Positions 23,601 to 38,600 of a DNA stretch of 64,000 bases are shown here, piece after piece. Numbering within the stretch: the stretch's first letter is position 1; every line of letters starts with the position of its first letter. The position numbers and the translations under genes are program-made. This stretch comes from Elephas maximus indicus (Eukaryota > Chordata > Mammalia > Proboscidea > Elephantidae): positions 17,207,001-17,271,000 of the forward strand of contig NC_064842.1 of the NCBI RefSeq assembly GCF_024166365.1, in the 5' to 3' direction. The notes beneath the pieces were generated by a model that worked only from the letters and a program-made list of their open reading frames with translations, was not told where the DNA came from and ran no database searches.

Positions 23601-26600
23601 TGGTATACTGTTAATGTTTATGGTAAGACCAAGATAAAAATGAAGTTTTTTAATGGGAGCTAACAGTGTAGTTTTCCTAAAGGTGAAAGTTTTCCTCACA
23701 TAATAATATCCTGAAATAAAACAATGGCAGTCAAATGTAAAGAAATTTAAAGATACTAAAACTTGTATTTATGAGCCTACTCTTGTCAAATGCTTTCAGT
23801 TTTTTAAGTTATTGTACTCTTGATTGGTTTATATAGAGAGGAAGAGCTAACGTAAAAACTCTAAAAAATTTGTGTTTTACTTACAAGGTTTCAGACAAAG
23901 CAGAAAAGGACCATTTGACCATGAGAAGGTGTTGACCCTGAGGACTGTCTTGATTGATGAAGCAGTCCTGGAATATCAGTGGGGAGCTCTTTACTTAGGG
24001 GTCGACTGAGAAATAGACACAAACTATCAGTATTTCATTCAGTTTATAATGAACAAACTAGTAGAAGTTATCTAAAACTGATTGATTAAAACTACAAGTG
24101 GTAAAAAATTATATTTGACTAGAAGTTGACTGAAGAACCAAATCATCTGAACAAAATTCAAATCTGCAAAACACGACCCCCAAAAATTTGATTCGGCAGA
24201 CAATAATGACCATACATACACGTAAATATTCAGTAGTAGAAATTATATACATTTTGATGTGTATAAATCCTGGGTAAAGTTGAGATGGAAAAGAATTGAC
24301 TAATAATAACAACAACTAACTAAAAATGAGTGTGGAAAATATTAGAAAATAGTTTAACTGCTTTTTGTAGAAAATTAGTCAAGGAATTAAATAGGCTTAC
24401 TGGAGTTTTGTTCTAGAGTGTGGTTTGTCAGTGTTGTCATTATAAATGTAAGGTGAATTAAAATGCTTGTATTAAAAAAAATAAAATGCTTGTATTCATA
24501 ATTATTACTTTCCAGATCAAAAATGGTAGAATGAAAACATCCTTTTTTTAAAAAAAATCCTTTATTTCAGCAGTCAGCAGTCAGTAGGTGAATTCAGCAC
24601 AAGGATAAGTTTATGATGGAAGTCTCTAGATTCTGTTGAAAAACATTCGAGAATTATTAAGCCATTGAATTTTATAGCACAAAAAAATTGAGTTTTGGGG
24701 TTTAATTCAAAATTTACCTTTTTTATTTACAAAAGTAATTGTAATTGCAGTTATTCAAACTCGACTTAAATATGCATAACATAGGAAAAAAGTTCCTAAC
24801 ATGTATTGTACTATAAATGACAGCTTTGCAACTTTTCCAAACTTACCATCATTTCTTACACATTTCCATCCACATCAGTGCTTATAGATCGACCTTTTTA
24901 TTTTGGCTCGGTTTATAGTATTCCACTGTATTCCATAAATATGAACTATTTGGCAAAATTTGATCACGTACTATTTAATCTCTGAAAAAGCAATCAGAAG
25001 CAAAAGGAATTGGGAGGGTAACAATTCAAGTACAATGTGATGTGTTTTTCTTTTTAACATCATTGAGGAAACCTGCCCTTACGTATATTACATACATTGT
25101 ATACAGACCTGAATTTTTTTCTTCTTTCTTACAAATATTTCAGACGTCCTCAGGTAGATAGAAGAGTACAAGAATTCTCATATACGCATCACCCAAATTC
25201 AAGTTAGTTTTCAAGATGTACCATATGTGCTTCATATATCCTGTTCTGTTTTCCTGTATTTCCCTTCCTCTCTTTCTCTTTCCCTCTTTTTCTCTGCATG
25301 ATTTAAAGTGAGTTATGGATATTTTATTACATAATCATAATTCCATTATCACTCCTAACAACACTGAAAATAGTTCCTTGGTATCCAGTCCATAATCTAA
25401 TTTGCCGTGATTGTCTCTAAAATCTCCCTTTACATTCAGTTTGTTCTAATTGGGATCCAAACAAGGTCTACACATTATGTTTGATAGTTATGTTTCACGT
25501 CTCCTTGAATGCAGAATAATCATCTCTCTACCGTTTCCTTTTTTATTTATTTTTGATGCCCCTGACTTGCTCAGGAAACTTAGTTACCTGGTAAAGTGCC
25601 CCACATTCTGGAATTATCTGCATTTTTCCATATGGTGTCAATTATATTTTGTATTTCTGTAAGTGTAAGTTAGCTCTGATAAGATTTGGTTTAACGTTTT
25701 GGCAAGGGTACTTCTGAGGTAATGAGTACCTTTATATTGTATCACATCAGGAGGCACATGGTATCTGGTTGTTTCATGTTTAGTGATAAGTGGGTTCAGA
25801 TGATGTCAGTGTAATCGTCCCCTTTTTAACTTTCCTATCAAACTTTAAGCCAGTGGTTCTCAATCAAGAATGATTTTTGCCTGGTTGGCGTAGTGGTTAA
25901 GTGCTATGGCTGCTAACCAAAGCGTCTGCAGTTTGAATCCGCCAGGCGCTCCTTGGAAACTCTATGGGGCAGTTCTACTCTGCCCTGTAGGATCGCTATG
26001 AGCTGGAATCAACTCGACGGCACTAGGTTTGGTTTTGGTTTTTTAGGGAATGTATAGGAAACCCCGGTGGTGTAGTGGCTTAGTGCTATGGCTGCTAACC
26101 AAAAGGTCGGCAGTTCGAATCCACCAGGTGCTCCTTGGAAACTCTGTGGGGGCAGTTCTACTGTGTCCTATAGGGCCGCTGTGAGTTGGAATCGACTTGA
26201 CAGCAACGGGTTTGGTTTTTGGTTTAGGGAATGTTTGGCAACATCTGGAGACCCTTCAGCAATAGCGGTTACTCCACACCAAAGAATGTCAGTAGTGTGG
26301 AGATTTAGAAACTCAACTTTGTTCCTTTGAAATTGTTGCCTTAGTTAAGCTCTTATTTCATTAAGGACTGGAGAATGACAATTTTTAAATTCTGTCAATC
26401 TAAGAAAAAATTTTCTCATTAGCTAGGACTATTTGGTTACCCTGAGATACAGTGTATACAGAAAAGGCAGGATAAGTGCTTACTATTTCTTTAAGTACTA
26501 ATTTTCAGAGTAAGAAGTTAGTACCAAGTTACTTCAGGCAGTATGCAGTAAGGTCTTTCAGGAGTGAAGGAGCCTGTTATTTTTTGAATATTATTTTTCA

Positions 26601-29600
26601 CTTTTAGGTTTTACATACTTAATGTGATTCAGTCATTTATTTTCATTTTTATCCCGTCTTTGCAATGGGAACCCCTCCCTTCATGTTGTTGCCTCTGTCT
26701 TTTTGACATTATCCCCTTTAGTGTATCTGTTTTTGGTAAAAGTTTACACAGCAAATTAGGTTCCCATTGAATTATTACTACAGAAATTGTTCAGTTACAT
26801 TGGTTACATTTTTCACAGTGTGTTATAACATTCTCATTAATTCCTTTCTAAATGTTCATTTCCAGCAGTCTAGTCTCCCTGTTCCCTTAACTTTCCGTCT
26901 TCCCTTTAGAGTAATTGCTGACCCTTTGGTCTCATGTAGATGATTTTTTTAAGGTGCACAGTACTCATGGATGATATTCTTTACTTTGTGAGCCAATCTG
27001 TTATTTAGCTAAAAGGTAGGTGACTTCAGGGGATGGTTTCAGTTCAGGTTTTGAAGAGTGTTTCTCTCTCAAGGTGATAGTTTTGGGGGGGGGGGGGGTC
27101 CTCTAGTTTCAACTGGTCCAGTAAGTCTGGACTTTTTTTTTAATAATTTGAGTTCTGTTCCATGTTTTTCTCCCATTCTGTTAGGATCCATCTGTTGTGG
27201 CCCTGATCAGAATGGTCCTTAGTGGTAGCTGGACACCATCTAATTCTTCTGGTCTCAGGATAGATGAGACAGTGGTTCATGTAGACTGTTAGTCCTGCAG
27301 ACTAATTTCTTCTCTGAGTCTTTGGTTTCCTTCTTTCTCTTTTTCCCCAGACCATTAGAGACTGACATTTGCACCTTAGATGGCTGCTAGCAAGCTTTTA
27401 AGACCTCAGACACTACTCACCAAACTAGGATGTAGACTGTAAACTTTATGAACTGTACTATGCCAGTTGACAGAGTTGTCCCACAAGACTATGTCCTAAG
27501 CCTTGAAACCCAAAAAACCAGTCTCGAAAGGTGTTTGGTTGTATCTAAGAAGTATCCATAATTGCCCCCTATGTGATTAATTACATATGTGGATGTACAT
27601 ACATTCACACACATAACATGTATATACACAAATAGATACATGTATATGTGCACACATATGTACACATAATAACCCATTGCTGTCGAGTCAATTCTGACTC
27701 ATGGCTACCTTATAGGACAGAATAGAACTGCCCCATAGGGTTTCTAAGGATTTGAACTGCCAACCTTTTGGTTAGCAGCCAAGTTCTTAATTACTGTGCT
27801 ACCAGGGCTCTGTACATTTAGTACTTACCCGTAAAACCAAGAAAACCAAACCCACTGCCATCAAGTCGATTCCAACTCATAACAACCCTATAGGACGGAG
27901 TAGAATACCCCCAAAAGGGTTCCTAGGCTGAAGTCTTTACAGAAGCAGACTGCCACATCTTTCTCCTGTGGAGCAGCTGGTGGGTTCGAACCACTGACCT
28001 TTTGGTTGGCAGCCGAGTGCTTTAACCACTACACCACCAGGGCTCTTTTACGTACCCCCATACATTTTTTTTTTAATCCATATGTGTATGTACATATATA
28101 TGTAACCACACACGGTTTTTAGTTGTTGTTGGCATCCCCTTTAGTTGATAGATTCCTAAATTTCTGGCACGAGCTGTGCTAGGCTCATCTTGTGTGTTTC
28201 TTGCCTAGAACTGGAATCAGCCAACTCTCCAAGTAGAATTTTTGGGTTGTAGTTCTAAATTTGAAAAAATAAATTATCAGAAAATTGTTTAACCTTAACA
28301 AAATTCTACCTTAGATAAATTTGAGGTGTACTGTCAGATTTTTTTTTTAATTACAGAATTAAATGTATTTTGAAAGTTGGATCATTTAGATAGATCAGGA
28401 TGGCTGTTACATAGTTGACCAAGCTTCGATACCACTAACCTTTATTTTAATTGATTCCAGTAGTCGTCATTTGTAGATTGAATACTGGTGATGTGTTTTT
28501 ATTTTTGCTGTTCGTATTGTTGATCTTACTTGTTTTTGTTTTTAGACCTTGAAGTTATAACTGGTATCCCGGCTGAAGTTCCACACATCAGGGAAAATGT
28601 GATGCGAGAGGGGCGTCATCTGTGTTTCCAGTTAGTAAGTCCTTCAGGAACAGCTGTTTCAACTCTCAGTTACATAAGCAGGACAAATCAGCTCGCTGTA
28701 GGCTTTTCTGATGGCTATCTAGCACTTTGGAATATGAAAAGCATGAAAAGAGAGTAAGTATAACTTTTCTCTTATTTAATTATTGGTAGTTTCTTAATAT
28801 AAATTTTATGGAATAATTAATATTTGAAAATTAGCATGAAGAGAAAAGAGTAGGGAAGATGAATGAGTATGAATAATATCTAATTGCATGAACTCAAAGC
28901 TTGATATGATAGAAGAATGACTTAGTACATGAATTTAGGTTGATTCTTTCAGCATTTATTTAAAAGACATTTCAGTTATTGTGGTACACCATTTGGTATT
29001 AAAATATAACTCTGTAAAGATAAAGCTACATGTTTGTGTAGAATGAGTTCTTTTAAAAGCACCTTTTCCCATAATCTTCTGTATAAAATAGCAGTTAATA
29101 AAGTGTTCTCAGCTGACAGAAAAACAAAGGATTTTTAAAAATCAAAGTCAGAAATATTTGTTTTTTAAAAAAGTTTTTATGCTGTCAATATCTCACCCAA
29201 ATATAATTATATTGATACTTTTAATTAATACCTATAGAGTAAAATTGCTGAGGACATAACCCTTTATTGAGGGAGGTAGCAAACAGGCATTATAAATTTT
29301 TCAAGTTAATCTCTAAAGTACGTACCTATTGTCAATTTGATGTTTGTTTATTTTTCCAAGGCATGTTGATAGTTTTTCCTCAAGTAATCTATTATAAATA
29401 AGAGTGAATGAAATAAAATAGTCATCCTCCCAAACTTTCTGCTCAATTAGTTGAGCCAGCAAATTAGTGTCAAGTTACCTGGGTCTGGTAATAAATGTTT
29501 GCGCAGAGTTGAAGTGAAGAAATAAGGAGAAATGGAAAATAGCTTGTATGTAAATTCCTTCGTCTCAAACCAGGGCCTTTTTTTACTGTTGAGTGATTGG

Positions 29601-32600
29601 TATTAGATACTATTAGAGTACTATTATTTAATACTAGAATACTATTAAACAAACACTGAATGTCCCTGGACTTCCTCAGAATCACATTTTTCTCCAAAAT
29701 ACTAGGGATGAAGTAGCTATGCTCTTGCTTAGTAGCTCCTTATGAGAAGTTCATTTGAACTTTCTCTGCTGATCTCCTTGTTAGTTCATCAGCTCTTGTG
29801 TTTAAATTGGTCCTAAGGTATGCCTGGGGATCCTGACTTGTACAACAGTGTTTTCTCTAGCTACTGCCATCTTTTGGCTAATTCACCTTTTTAAGAAGAT
29901 TATGGGAATTCTTCAGGGTTTCTAGCCCTTTTTCTGTCTTGGTAGTGGGAAAACTGGCTCTAAACCCAGGTGGCTGAAATGGAGTGTGATGGCAGAATTT
30001 CATCTCTTTCTAGGGCACCTCTTATTGGGGAACAGTGCTTAGTGACACGTATTTATGTGAATGGAAGAATTAGTTTACACATACATATATACCACAGCCA
30101 TAGTCTTGATGCCTTGTGCCCTGTGTATTTTTGAAGATAAGACAACTTGGCCATGCTCCCCAGATCAGTCCATCTTGGCGATCGCATGAACTGGGGTTAC
30201 TCTGACACGTATTCTTACGTCAAGGCCCTCCTGTTCTTCCTTTTTCATGAAATAATAGCTTAAAATATGAAATGTACCATTCTTTTTACATCTGTTAAAG
30301 ATATTATACACAGCTGGAAGGTGGAAGAGTTCCTGTATATGCTGTTACTTTTCAAGAACCCGAGAACGATCCTCGTAATTGCTGTTACTTGTGGGCTGTT
30401 CAGTCTACACAGGAGAGGTAAGTGTGATACATGTGGTTTTCAAAAATACTCGTCAAAATGGAATAGCGATTATTTATTTATTTATTTTTCGAAGGCTTTG
30501 TACTTTGTTTTCTCTTTAGTGAAAGAGACATAATTCTTTTAGTGAATTAGTTAATGGTAGTTAAAGTGATTTTAATGGTTACGTTATTGTTTCTACATGT
30601 TTGAGTAGTGTGGCACGGGGAACGTTAGCAGACCGTGGTATACTGGAAGCCAAGTAGAAGAAGTGTTTTAAGAAGGATCCACCAGTAAGAGTCAGAATTT
30701 AAATTCAGACAGTGTGGCTCTGGAATCTGCTCTTAACACTTTCTGCATGCTGTACTTGAGGAGTACAGGGTTGGTTTGATACTTCGCTTTATGTCCTTGT
30801 TGTATAGCCCTTATCCTCATGATCTAGGGCAACACCTTCACTCTAGTTGGAAGCATAACAAGATGGAGGAAGAGACTAGGTGGAAGGAGCAAAGGACATG
30901 CCATCTCTTAGGGAGGTTCCCTATAGTTGCCCGGGGTAATTCTGCTTACATCCCCTTGGCCAGAACTTGACCACGGGGCGGCCACAATTAGCTGCAGAGA
31001 AAGCTGGGAAGGGTAGTATATATTTTGGGCAAACATGTGCCTAACTAAGGGGAGAAACAGTATTGGGCAAACAATTACAAGTCTCTGCCACATAAGGTGG
31101 CACCTAAAGTATGCAAACAACACCAGCTTAATTAGAATAATAAAAAGTAAAAGTCAGTTACTGTTTCAAAGACTATATTTTATGGAAACAACCAAATAAG
31201 ACTAATTTCTTCACAGTGACCTTAGTTTCGTCACATGCATTCAGTGTTGCACCAACTAAATTTATTTGAGGAATAAGAGATGTTTAATGTATTAATATGG
31301 TATCTAGTGTATCTCCTTAAGTTAATTTCTGTTTATTTCAGTGAAGGGGATGTTTTGAGTTTGCATCTGCTCCAGCTGGCCTTCGGTGATAGAAAGTGTT
31401 TGGCATCAGGACAAATCTTATATGAGGTAAGTGGTAATACTGTATTCATAATTTAGTAGAAGAGAGCTTAGGGATCAGGAGATTAGCTATTTTACGTGGG
31501 TAGCATTCTTAAGGGAAACTCTGGTGGCGTAGTGGTTAAGTGCTACGGCTGCTGACCAGAGGGTCGGCAGTTCGAATCCGCCATGCGCTTCTTGGAAACT
31601 CTATGGGGCAGTTGTACTCTGTCCTTTCGGGTTGCTATGAGTCGGAATCCATTCGATGGCACTGGGTTTGGTTTGGTTGGTTTAGCATTCTTAACATCTC
31701 TAGGTATCATTTTCCTTCAAAATTAGTGGCCTAATTGATAGCCAGAAAAAAATAATTGCAGTTTGTTGCTTGGACTTAGCATATCAAGCAGTAAGCCATG
31801 GGGTGACTTTTATAAAGAGTCTTGCCATTTACAATTGTAAAAGAGGGTAAATGAATCCAGTCTTTCAGATGGCTACCTTTTTTTTTTTTTTCCTGGCTTA
31901 ATATCTGAGGAAAGAGTGGGATGTTGCTAATAGCCGTATTTTGCCAACTCTCACAACAATATCTGTCTCTAGGACAGTTTCTTAACTTAGTATTTAAGGG
32001 GTATATGAGTGGGTTTTAGGGAATCCATAAAGTCCCTGAAATTGTAAATAGAACTTCTATGATTAAGCATATTCCTGGGGAAAGACTCATAGCTTTTGTC
32101 AGATTGTTAAAGGAATCAGTGAGTAAAAGAAAGTTTAAAGACTACTTAATATTCTAGAGCAAGAATTTCTGTGAGAGCACAGAAATAGGATTGCTGGCCT
32201 ACCAATGTGATGTAATTACATCATGCGATTACATTGTTATGTTATTACAATATAATGTAATTACAAATGCTTATGGAATTTCGATAGTTATTCCAATTTA
32301 CACTCTAACCAGTATTATGAGGATCCCTATATTTAGTGACGACTTTAGATAATGTACTGGTAATTATTCGTGAGAGACTCAATCTAGCTTTTTATTTGTG
32401 TTTTATGGAGGCTTTTTTGGTAATTGTTTTCTTCAGCCTTTAACTTTGTTGTTTTGAAAAAGATTTTGTTTTCTTTATATTGTGTGAAAATCTTTAAATT
32501 TGGAGAATGTTTAATTGTAGCATGACTTTTTGCTTAGAATCCTACTAAAATCTAAAAGTTGTGTACATTTGATGTTTCAGGGTTTAGAGTACTGTGAAGA

Positions 32601-35600
32601 AAGGTACACACTGGACCTCACAGGCAGCTTGTTTCCCTTGAGAGGACAGACTAGTAATACCAAACTGTTGGGTTGCCAGAGTATAGAGAAATTTCGATCT
32701 CACAGCGACAGGGAGGAAGGCATGAATGAAGGTTGGTTGAACATACTCTTACGATATCGTGTACACTGTTAATTTAAGGTTATGACACATTAGGGGCTTC
32801 TAGAGTTCATACTCCTGGAACTTAAAAAATTACAATAATAATTATGGAATTTATTCAGGTCTTTATGAGAGATTAGGTATTTCTTGCCCTTTAGATTGCT
32901 ACATAGATTCAATAATTGAGTAGATTAGGGTAATGAGGGACCCTAGTATTTTAATCCAATTCTCTCAACAAACAAACAAAAGCAGCCTCTTGTCCTAACT
33001 AGTGTGAAATAACAAGCAGAACATTTCTGCTGTATCATCCTGTTTGTACTAAGAGGATTACAGTAGAGGCTGAAGAATGCCTCTTAGCCTCTGAATAATT
33101 TTTTTCTCCAATTTTTTAGCCATATATGGCAAATGTGTCTTGGTTGCCTTGAATTTTTTCTTCATCTCCTTTAGTGTCATCCTTTCTTCCTGGGAAGCAT
33201 ACTAATATAGTAAAAATTGGATAGATTTTAGAATCCAATGTGGATTCATATCCCAGCCTCGTTACTAGCTGTGACCTTGACAAATCATAGCATTTCTGAG
33301 CCTCTGTTTCCCCATCTGTAAATGGAATGATACAGTTACACATTTTTAAAGGGTGGTTGTGAGGATTAAATGAGAGAATGTGATTGTGCCTGCATCTTCT
33401 AGTCTCATTTAGTTCTGTGAATGCTCACCGGGACCCTCACTTTCTTTGTGTTCCTACCGTGATGTGTTCTCTTGGTGAACTCATCCATCCCAGAGATCCC
33501 TCTGCTGTAGTTCCCACATTTGTCATTGTGGTTCAATTTTCACATCCAATTAAACATGTCAAAAACAGGTCCCATTGTGCTCTCTTTTTATTTCCTACCC
33601 ATATCTTTATTTCATTTGTCATTAGTAGTGTCTCATGTTTTTACTCCCCTGTCTCTTCCATCCCCTTTATTTGATCTGGTTCTTTTGTTGATGTTTTAAT
33701 CTCTTTCCATTCCCACAGCCACCATCCAAATACTTGTATTTTTTCTCCCTTAACCATATAACTAGATTGATCGTTCTCAACTAGGGTTCTCCAAAGAGTT
33801 AAATCCTAATGTCCTAAGCATCCGTTTCTCCTAGTTGAGTACCATCCGTGGGAGAATATTCATTCAGATCACTTTCTACTTTTCACGTCCAGTACCTCAG
33901 AGTTGCTAAAGTATGAACTTAAAACAAGCCTGGTCTAACATTAACTTTCTCATTTTTACTTTTTAATAAGGTCTTCTTAAAATAGAAAAATAATCAGGAT
34001 ACAAACGAATGGTCCTAGATACAAGTGAATCTCTTATATAACAAATGATAGAAATGTGTTTTGAAAAATCAAATAAAATATGAATCAAACCTCTTAATTT
34101 GTGGGAAAATCTTGCCATAATTCTTTTGGAGGGATTTTTTTTTTTTTTTTTTTTTTTTTGAGATTTTTTATTGTATAAAAAAAATTTTTTTTTTTTTGGA
34201 TACCTTTCAGCTCTATCTCCTGACACCAGTGTTTCAGTCTTTACCTGGCAGGTGAATATATATGGACAGGGAAAGCCTTCTATATATTTGGGGCTTTTCG
34301 ACATAAATCGTTGGTATCATGCGCAAATGCCAGATTCGTTAAGGTACGTTTGCTGTTTTTCTTTTTTTCTTTTTGGCATTTGTATATGTAACAGGTCAGT
34401 GACTTAGTAAATCCTGTAACATTTTATTTTAGATCAGGAGAATATCTACATAATTGCTCTTATTTTGCACTGTGGTCGTTGGATTCTGTTGTAAGTAGGA
34501 CTTCTCCACATTACATCTTGGATATATTAGTACATGAGAGAAGTTTAAGTCGAGGAGTTCCTCCTTTGTATCCACCTCCTGAGCAGTTTTTTAACCCGAG
34601 TACTTATAATTTTGGTATGTATGCCTTTAACATTATCTTTTGAGAAAAGTAACATGCAGAAAGTATGTAGGTGTTTGTCTGTAGTTTATATATGGTATTA
34701 CCCGTTCATCTGTCAGTACTGCACTGCTGTTAGTTATCGTGTGGATAAGTTGGAAAGTTAATTGGATACATGTACATGGGAAGTTTAATATTTATGAAGA
34801 GTTTGGTACTTTATAAAGTGATTATCACTGTTTTGAATTTGCTAGAAGAGAGACATTAGCTGTTTTACAGTTAGTACATTTGTAATAGAGTTTATTATTT
34901 AACCTAAGTTAGGATGGGAATACCTAGAAAAAATCGTGGTTTACTGTTGTTAGATTTCCTCCTTGCCTAGCAGTCTATTATTAGGATAGTGTCCTGTTAG
35001 TATCATTTAAATATAATATGTACGATTTTTTTTAATCTTTTTTTTTTTTTTTAGATGCCACTTGTTTGTTAAACTCGGGAGTTGTTCATATAACTTGTAC
35101 TGGCTTTCAGAAGGAGGTAGGTAACAGTTATCAATACAGGCTGAGTGTAATGGAACTGGAGTAGTACAGTGACTCATGGATAGAAACTTTACTTAGTGTT
35201 AATTATATAAACTATTGTTTTAGCTTAAATAATATCACTTCTCCTAAGTTTAGGAGATTAGCACCTAGTGGCGTTAGCCACCACAGATGGCACTGAACTG
35301 TTTTTTAGCAACTTTACAGGGCTGTTAGCTACTTGAACCCCAAGGAAAAGAGCAAAGTAGGTCAGTCCCTTTCTGCATCATTTTTTGTCCTTTTTAGCTC
35401 TTCTCTTCTCTCTCTCTCTCTCAGAAAGCTGTTACTTTTCTGAGTAAATGAAATAATGCATATAAGGAACCTAGCACAGTGGCACAGTGCCTGGCACAGA
35501 GTGGGTGAAGACACTATGTTGAAAGGATAATTTTCTAGGGAAACATGAGGAGGCAGATCTCTTAATTGCTAATTTCTGAGTGCCATATTTTTACTTCATA

Positions 35601-38600
35601 TCAAGTCTTTCACATTAGATCAAGAGGAATAAACTGGGGTTTTTTTGTTTTGCCAGTTTTTCAAGATCTTTCACCAAGTTTATCAGCTTTAGAGAAGGTA
35701 ACAAGGTTACATTTCATAAAAATATATATAAGCTACCTAAAGTACCTTATTCAGTAAGTATTACCATTTATAACTAGCAAGCACTGGTTTATCTCAAGAT
35801 AAACTAGTAAACTGAAGAACCTATAAACCCTTTTCTTTGCAAGAAGCACAAAAATATAATCTTCCACAACTTTTAATCAGTATATTATAGTTGAATTCAA
35901 AATGTTAAATGTAACATAGGATAATGTGTTTAATTATTGTTCTCAAGTTTGATTATTTATATTGAGTATTAATAGATGTCTTATCAATTTATCTGTTACA
36001 GACTTTGACTTTTTTAAAGAAGTCAGGACCATCTCTTAATGAAGTCATTCCTGATGGTTACAATCGCTGTCTTGTGGCTGGCCTTCTCTCACCAAGACTT
36101 ATTGATATTCAGCCTTCCAGCTTAAGTCAGGTAAGATGGTTTTTAACTGTTTCTTTTAAATGAGATGTTATTAGCTTTCTATTATAAAAATCAATCAGAT
36201 AATTTCTGAAAAGGTAGGTGAAGTAGTATAACACCCACTTTGCAAAATCAGCGGCTGTGGTCTTGGGTTTGGCTTAAAATTCATACTCCCAGGACCAGTA
36301 GGTCATAACCTGGCATCAGGTCTACTTAGCTGTGTGCAAGGGTATCGAACAGGAAACAGCATGGTACCTACTTAAGATGCGTCAGGAGTGTAATTTTTTT
36401 AGCAGTCCGGGGGCTATTTTCTAGCCCCAGAGAGAGCAGCATGGGTGCAAGTGAATGAGACTGCATGAGAGGAAGCCATCCTGGCTGTGGCGCATCTCGT
36501 GCTCTGCAGCAACGAGTCCTGGTCCTCGGCATCAGCATCACATGAATACTTGTTGGAAATGCAAGTTATTGGCCCCCACCTCAGACCTACTGATTCAGAC
36601 ACCAGGGGTTGAGCACAGAAATCTGTTTAAACAAACCCTTGATGCGATTCTGTTGCAGGGGTTTGAGAACCAGTGATCTGTAGAAATCTGTGTCTTGTGA
36701 AAGCCTGTCAGTAAAGATTCCTGAAACAAGATCAGTAATGGGAATCAAACTCATTCATGGGAGCCCAAACCTTAACTTCCCAGGGAGTATTTGTGGTCCA
36801 CTCACAGACTCCTAGTCCCAGTTCATTTTACCTCTTGGACGACATTGTTAAAATAAAGTGTTGTCCTGGTGACACAGCTAATAATTCACATTTTTTTAAA
36901 CTCCAGTTATTTGCCTGGGAAACAGTGCTAGGAGAAGGAAAACCCCAGGTCATTTTCCCACGGAGAAAGGTTTTGTAAACTCTTTCTCCCAAGTAGTGTT
37001 TGTGGGTTAGGTTATTTAAATAACGACAAAAAATATAACTTGAGGAATCCCTGGGAAAAGCTCCCTTTTAGATATCATAGGAGATTTTCGTTAACATACT
37101 CTTGGGCTGCCAGGTGGTATTAGGAATATTTACTGTTCCACCTCTAACTATGGCTGTTTATTTCCAGCCACATGTATTTGAACTAGTAGACATCCATTCC
37201 TTCCTCTCCCCCGCAAGAAAAAACATGGGAAAAAAAATCAGATTGGAAATGGCTTTATGCAGCTCCAATTAAGTTCATTAAAAGACTTCAGACAGTTGTT
37301 GCCCTGGAGGCCCAGCCTGTTGGTATGCTGGGGACAGATCGAAATAGTCTGGGTTGTCCTGCCGAAGGCTCCAAATTGGTGATGGCTGGGGTACTCTTAG
37401 GTGCTCTGTGTAATTTTTTTACTTCACAGAACTTAACGCTGATGTTTTTCCCTGGTTATATATTTTAAAATAGCAATGATACCTAAAAATTCTTAAGAAA
37501 AATGAAAATGGGAAAAAATTAACTGTAATACAACCATGTTGAATAAAAACAGCATTTAATCTTTCTTCTGTGAATATTTTAAGTTTAGTAATCTGAATAT
37601 TTTAAACTTGGTAATCTTTGTTTTACATCTGTCATGTTGGTTTCTTTTTCTTATATAAATAATAAACAGATAATTTACATTCAGAAAATAAATGTGTGGA
37701 AGCACTTAATATTTTATTCATCAGTCTTTTCTGCATCTCTCTGTATATCCCTATATATGTGAAAAAGATATCGTTTATGTAGTTTCATATTTATTGGCCA
37801 ATCAGACTTTGCTCTTCTATTAATTATGTATTCATATATTTTATTATTTTTTTAATTGGGCTTTCTTTTTATTTATAGAATTTTTTTTTTTTAAATAGAT
37901 ACTTGCCTTTTCTCTTTTTTCGTAGATGGTATCTTTTGGCACATACAAACTTTATTTTTATTGTCAAATGTATTTAATTGCTTGTGGTTTAAAAAAAAAT
38001 TTCCAACCACTTAGGTTTCTTTAATATTTAAGGGTTTAATTCATCTTTGTGTGTCAAATCAGGTAAAGGTTTGGTTTTTCTTTTTCCCAGATAAAACTAG
38101 TCAGCTGTGCTAGCTCTGCATTTATGCAGTAAAACATAGAAATCCTTTTCCCATGCTACTAAATATCGCTTTTATCATATATGAATATGTGTACTAGGTT
38201 CTACTTCTAGGCGTTTATTTTGTTCCACCGATAAGTTTATCTGTTTCTTTGCCATTTTAATATACTGCTTTGATATTTGGTAATGCAGCCCTCTTTTGTA
38301 TAATTTTCTTGGCAGTTCATAGGCATTGTTTTGTATTAATTATAAGATGATCGTATCTAGTACTTGCATTGGAATTCTTCAGTGTTATTATATTTTTATG
38401 TTAATTTAATCTGAGAACAGACATTTTTATGATTTTAAATCTTCCCATTCAAATCTAAATGATAGTAACTTTCCATTTTTTCAGGTTTTGTTTTACATCT
38501 GTCAGGAAGAGTCTGTAGTTATTGTGGATTTCTTTCTATTTTTATCCCTAAATATTTTATGGTTTCTGTTGTTTTTTATTAATGGAACATTTTTCCCATA

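Larger units (their letters stand above)
23251..28545 (+). other. Intron of 5.3 kb with four AfroSINEs and L1-type sequence
   Basis: 23251-25130 is AT-rich with nothing recognised. 25130-25830 resembles the 3' end of an old L1 in antisense. AfroSINEs are at 25876, 26059, 27668 and 27843. 26735-27480 is the repeat family also seen at 8491-9055. A G13-type homopolymer run lies near 27089-27101. Confidence 0.45.

Noticed and set aside
33963-34304. 113-codon minus-strand ORF overlapping coding exon 8
   Set aside because: It is a shadow of AHCTF1 on the other strand, helped by A/T homopolymers.
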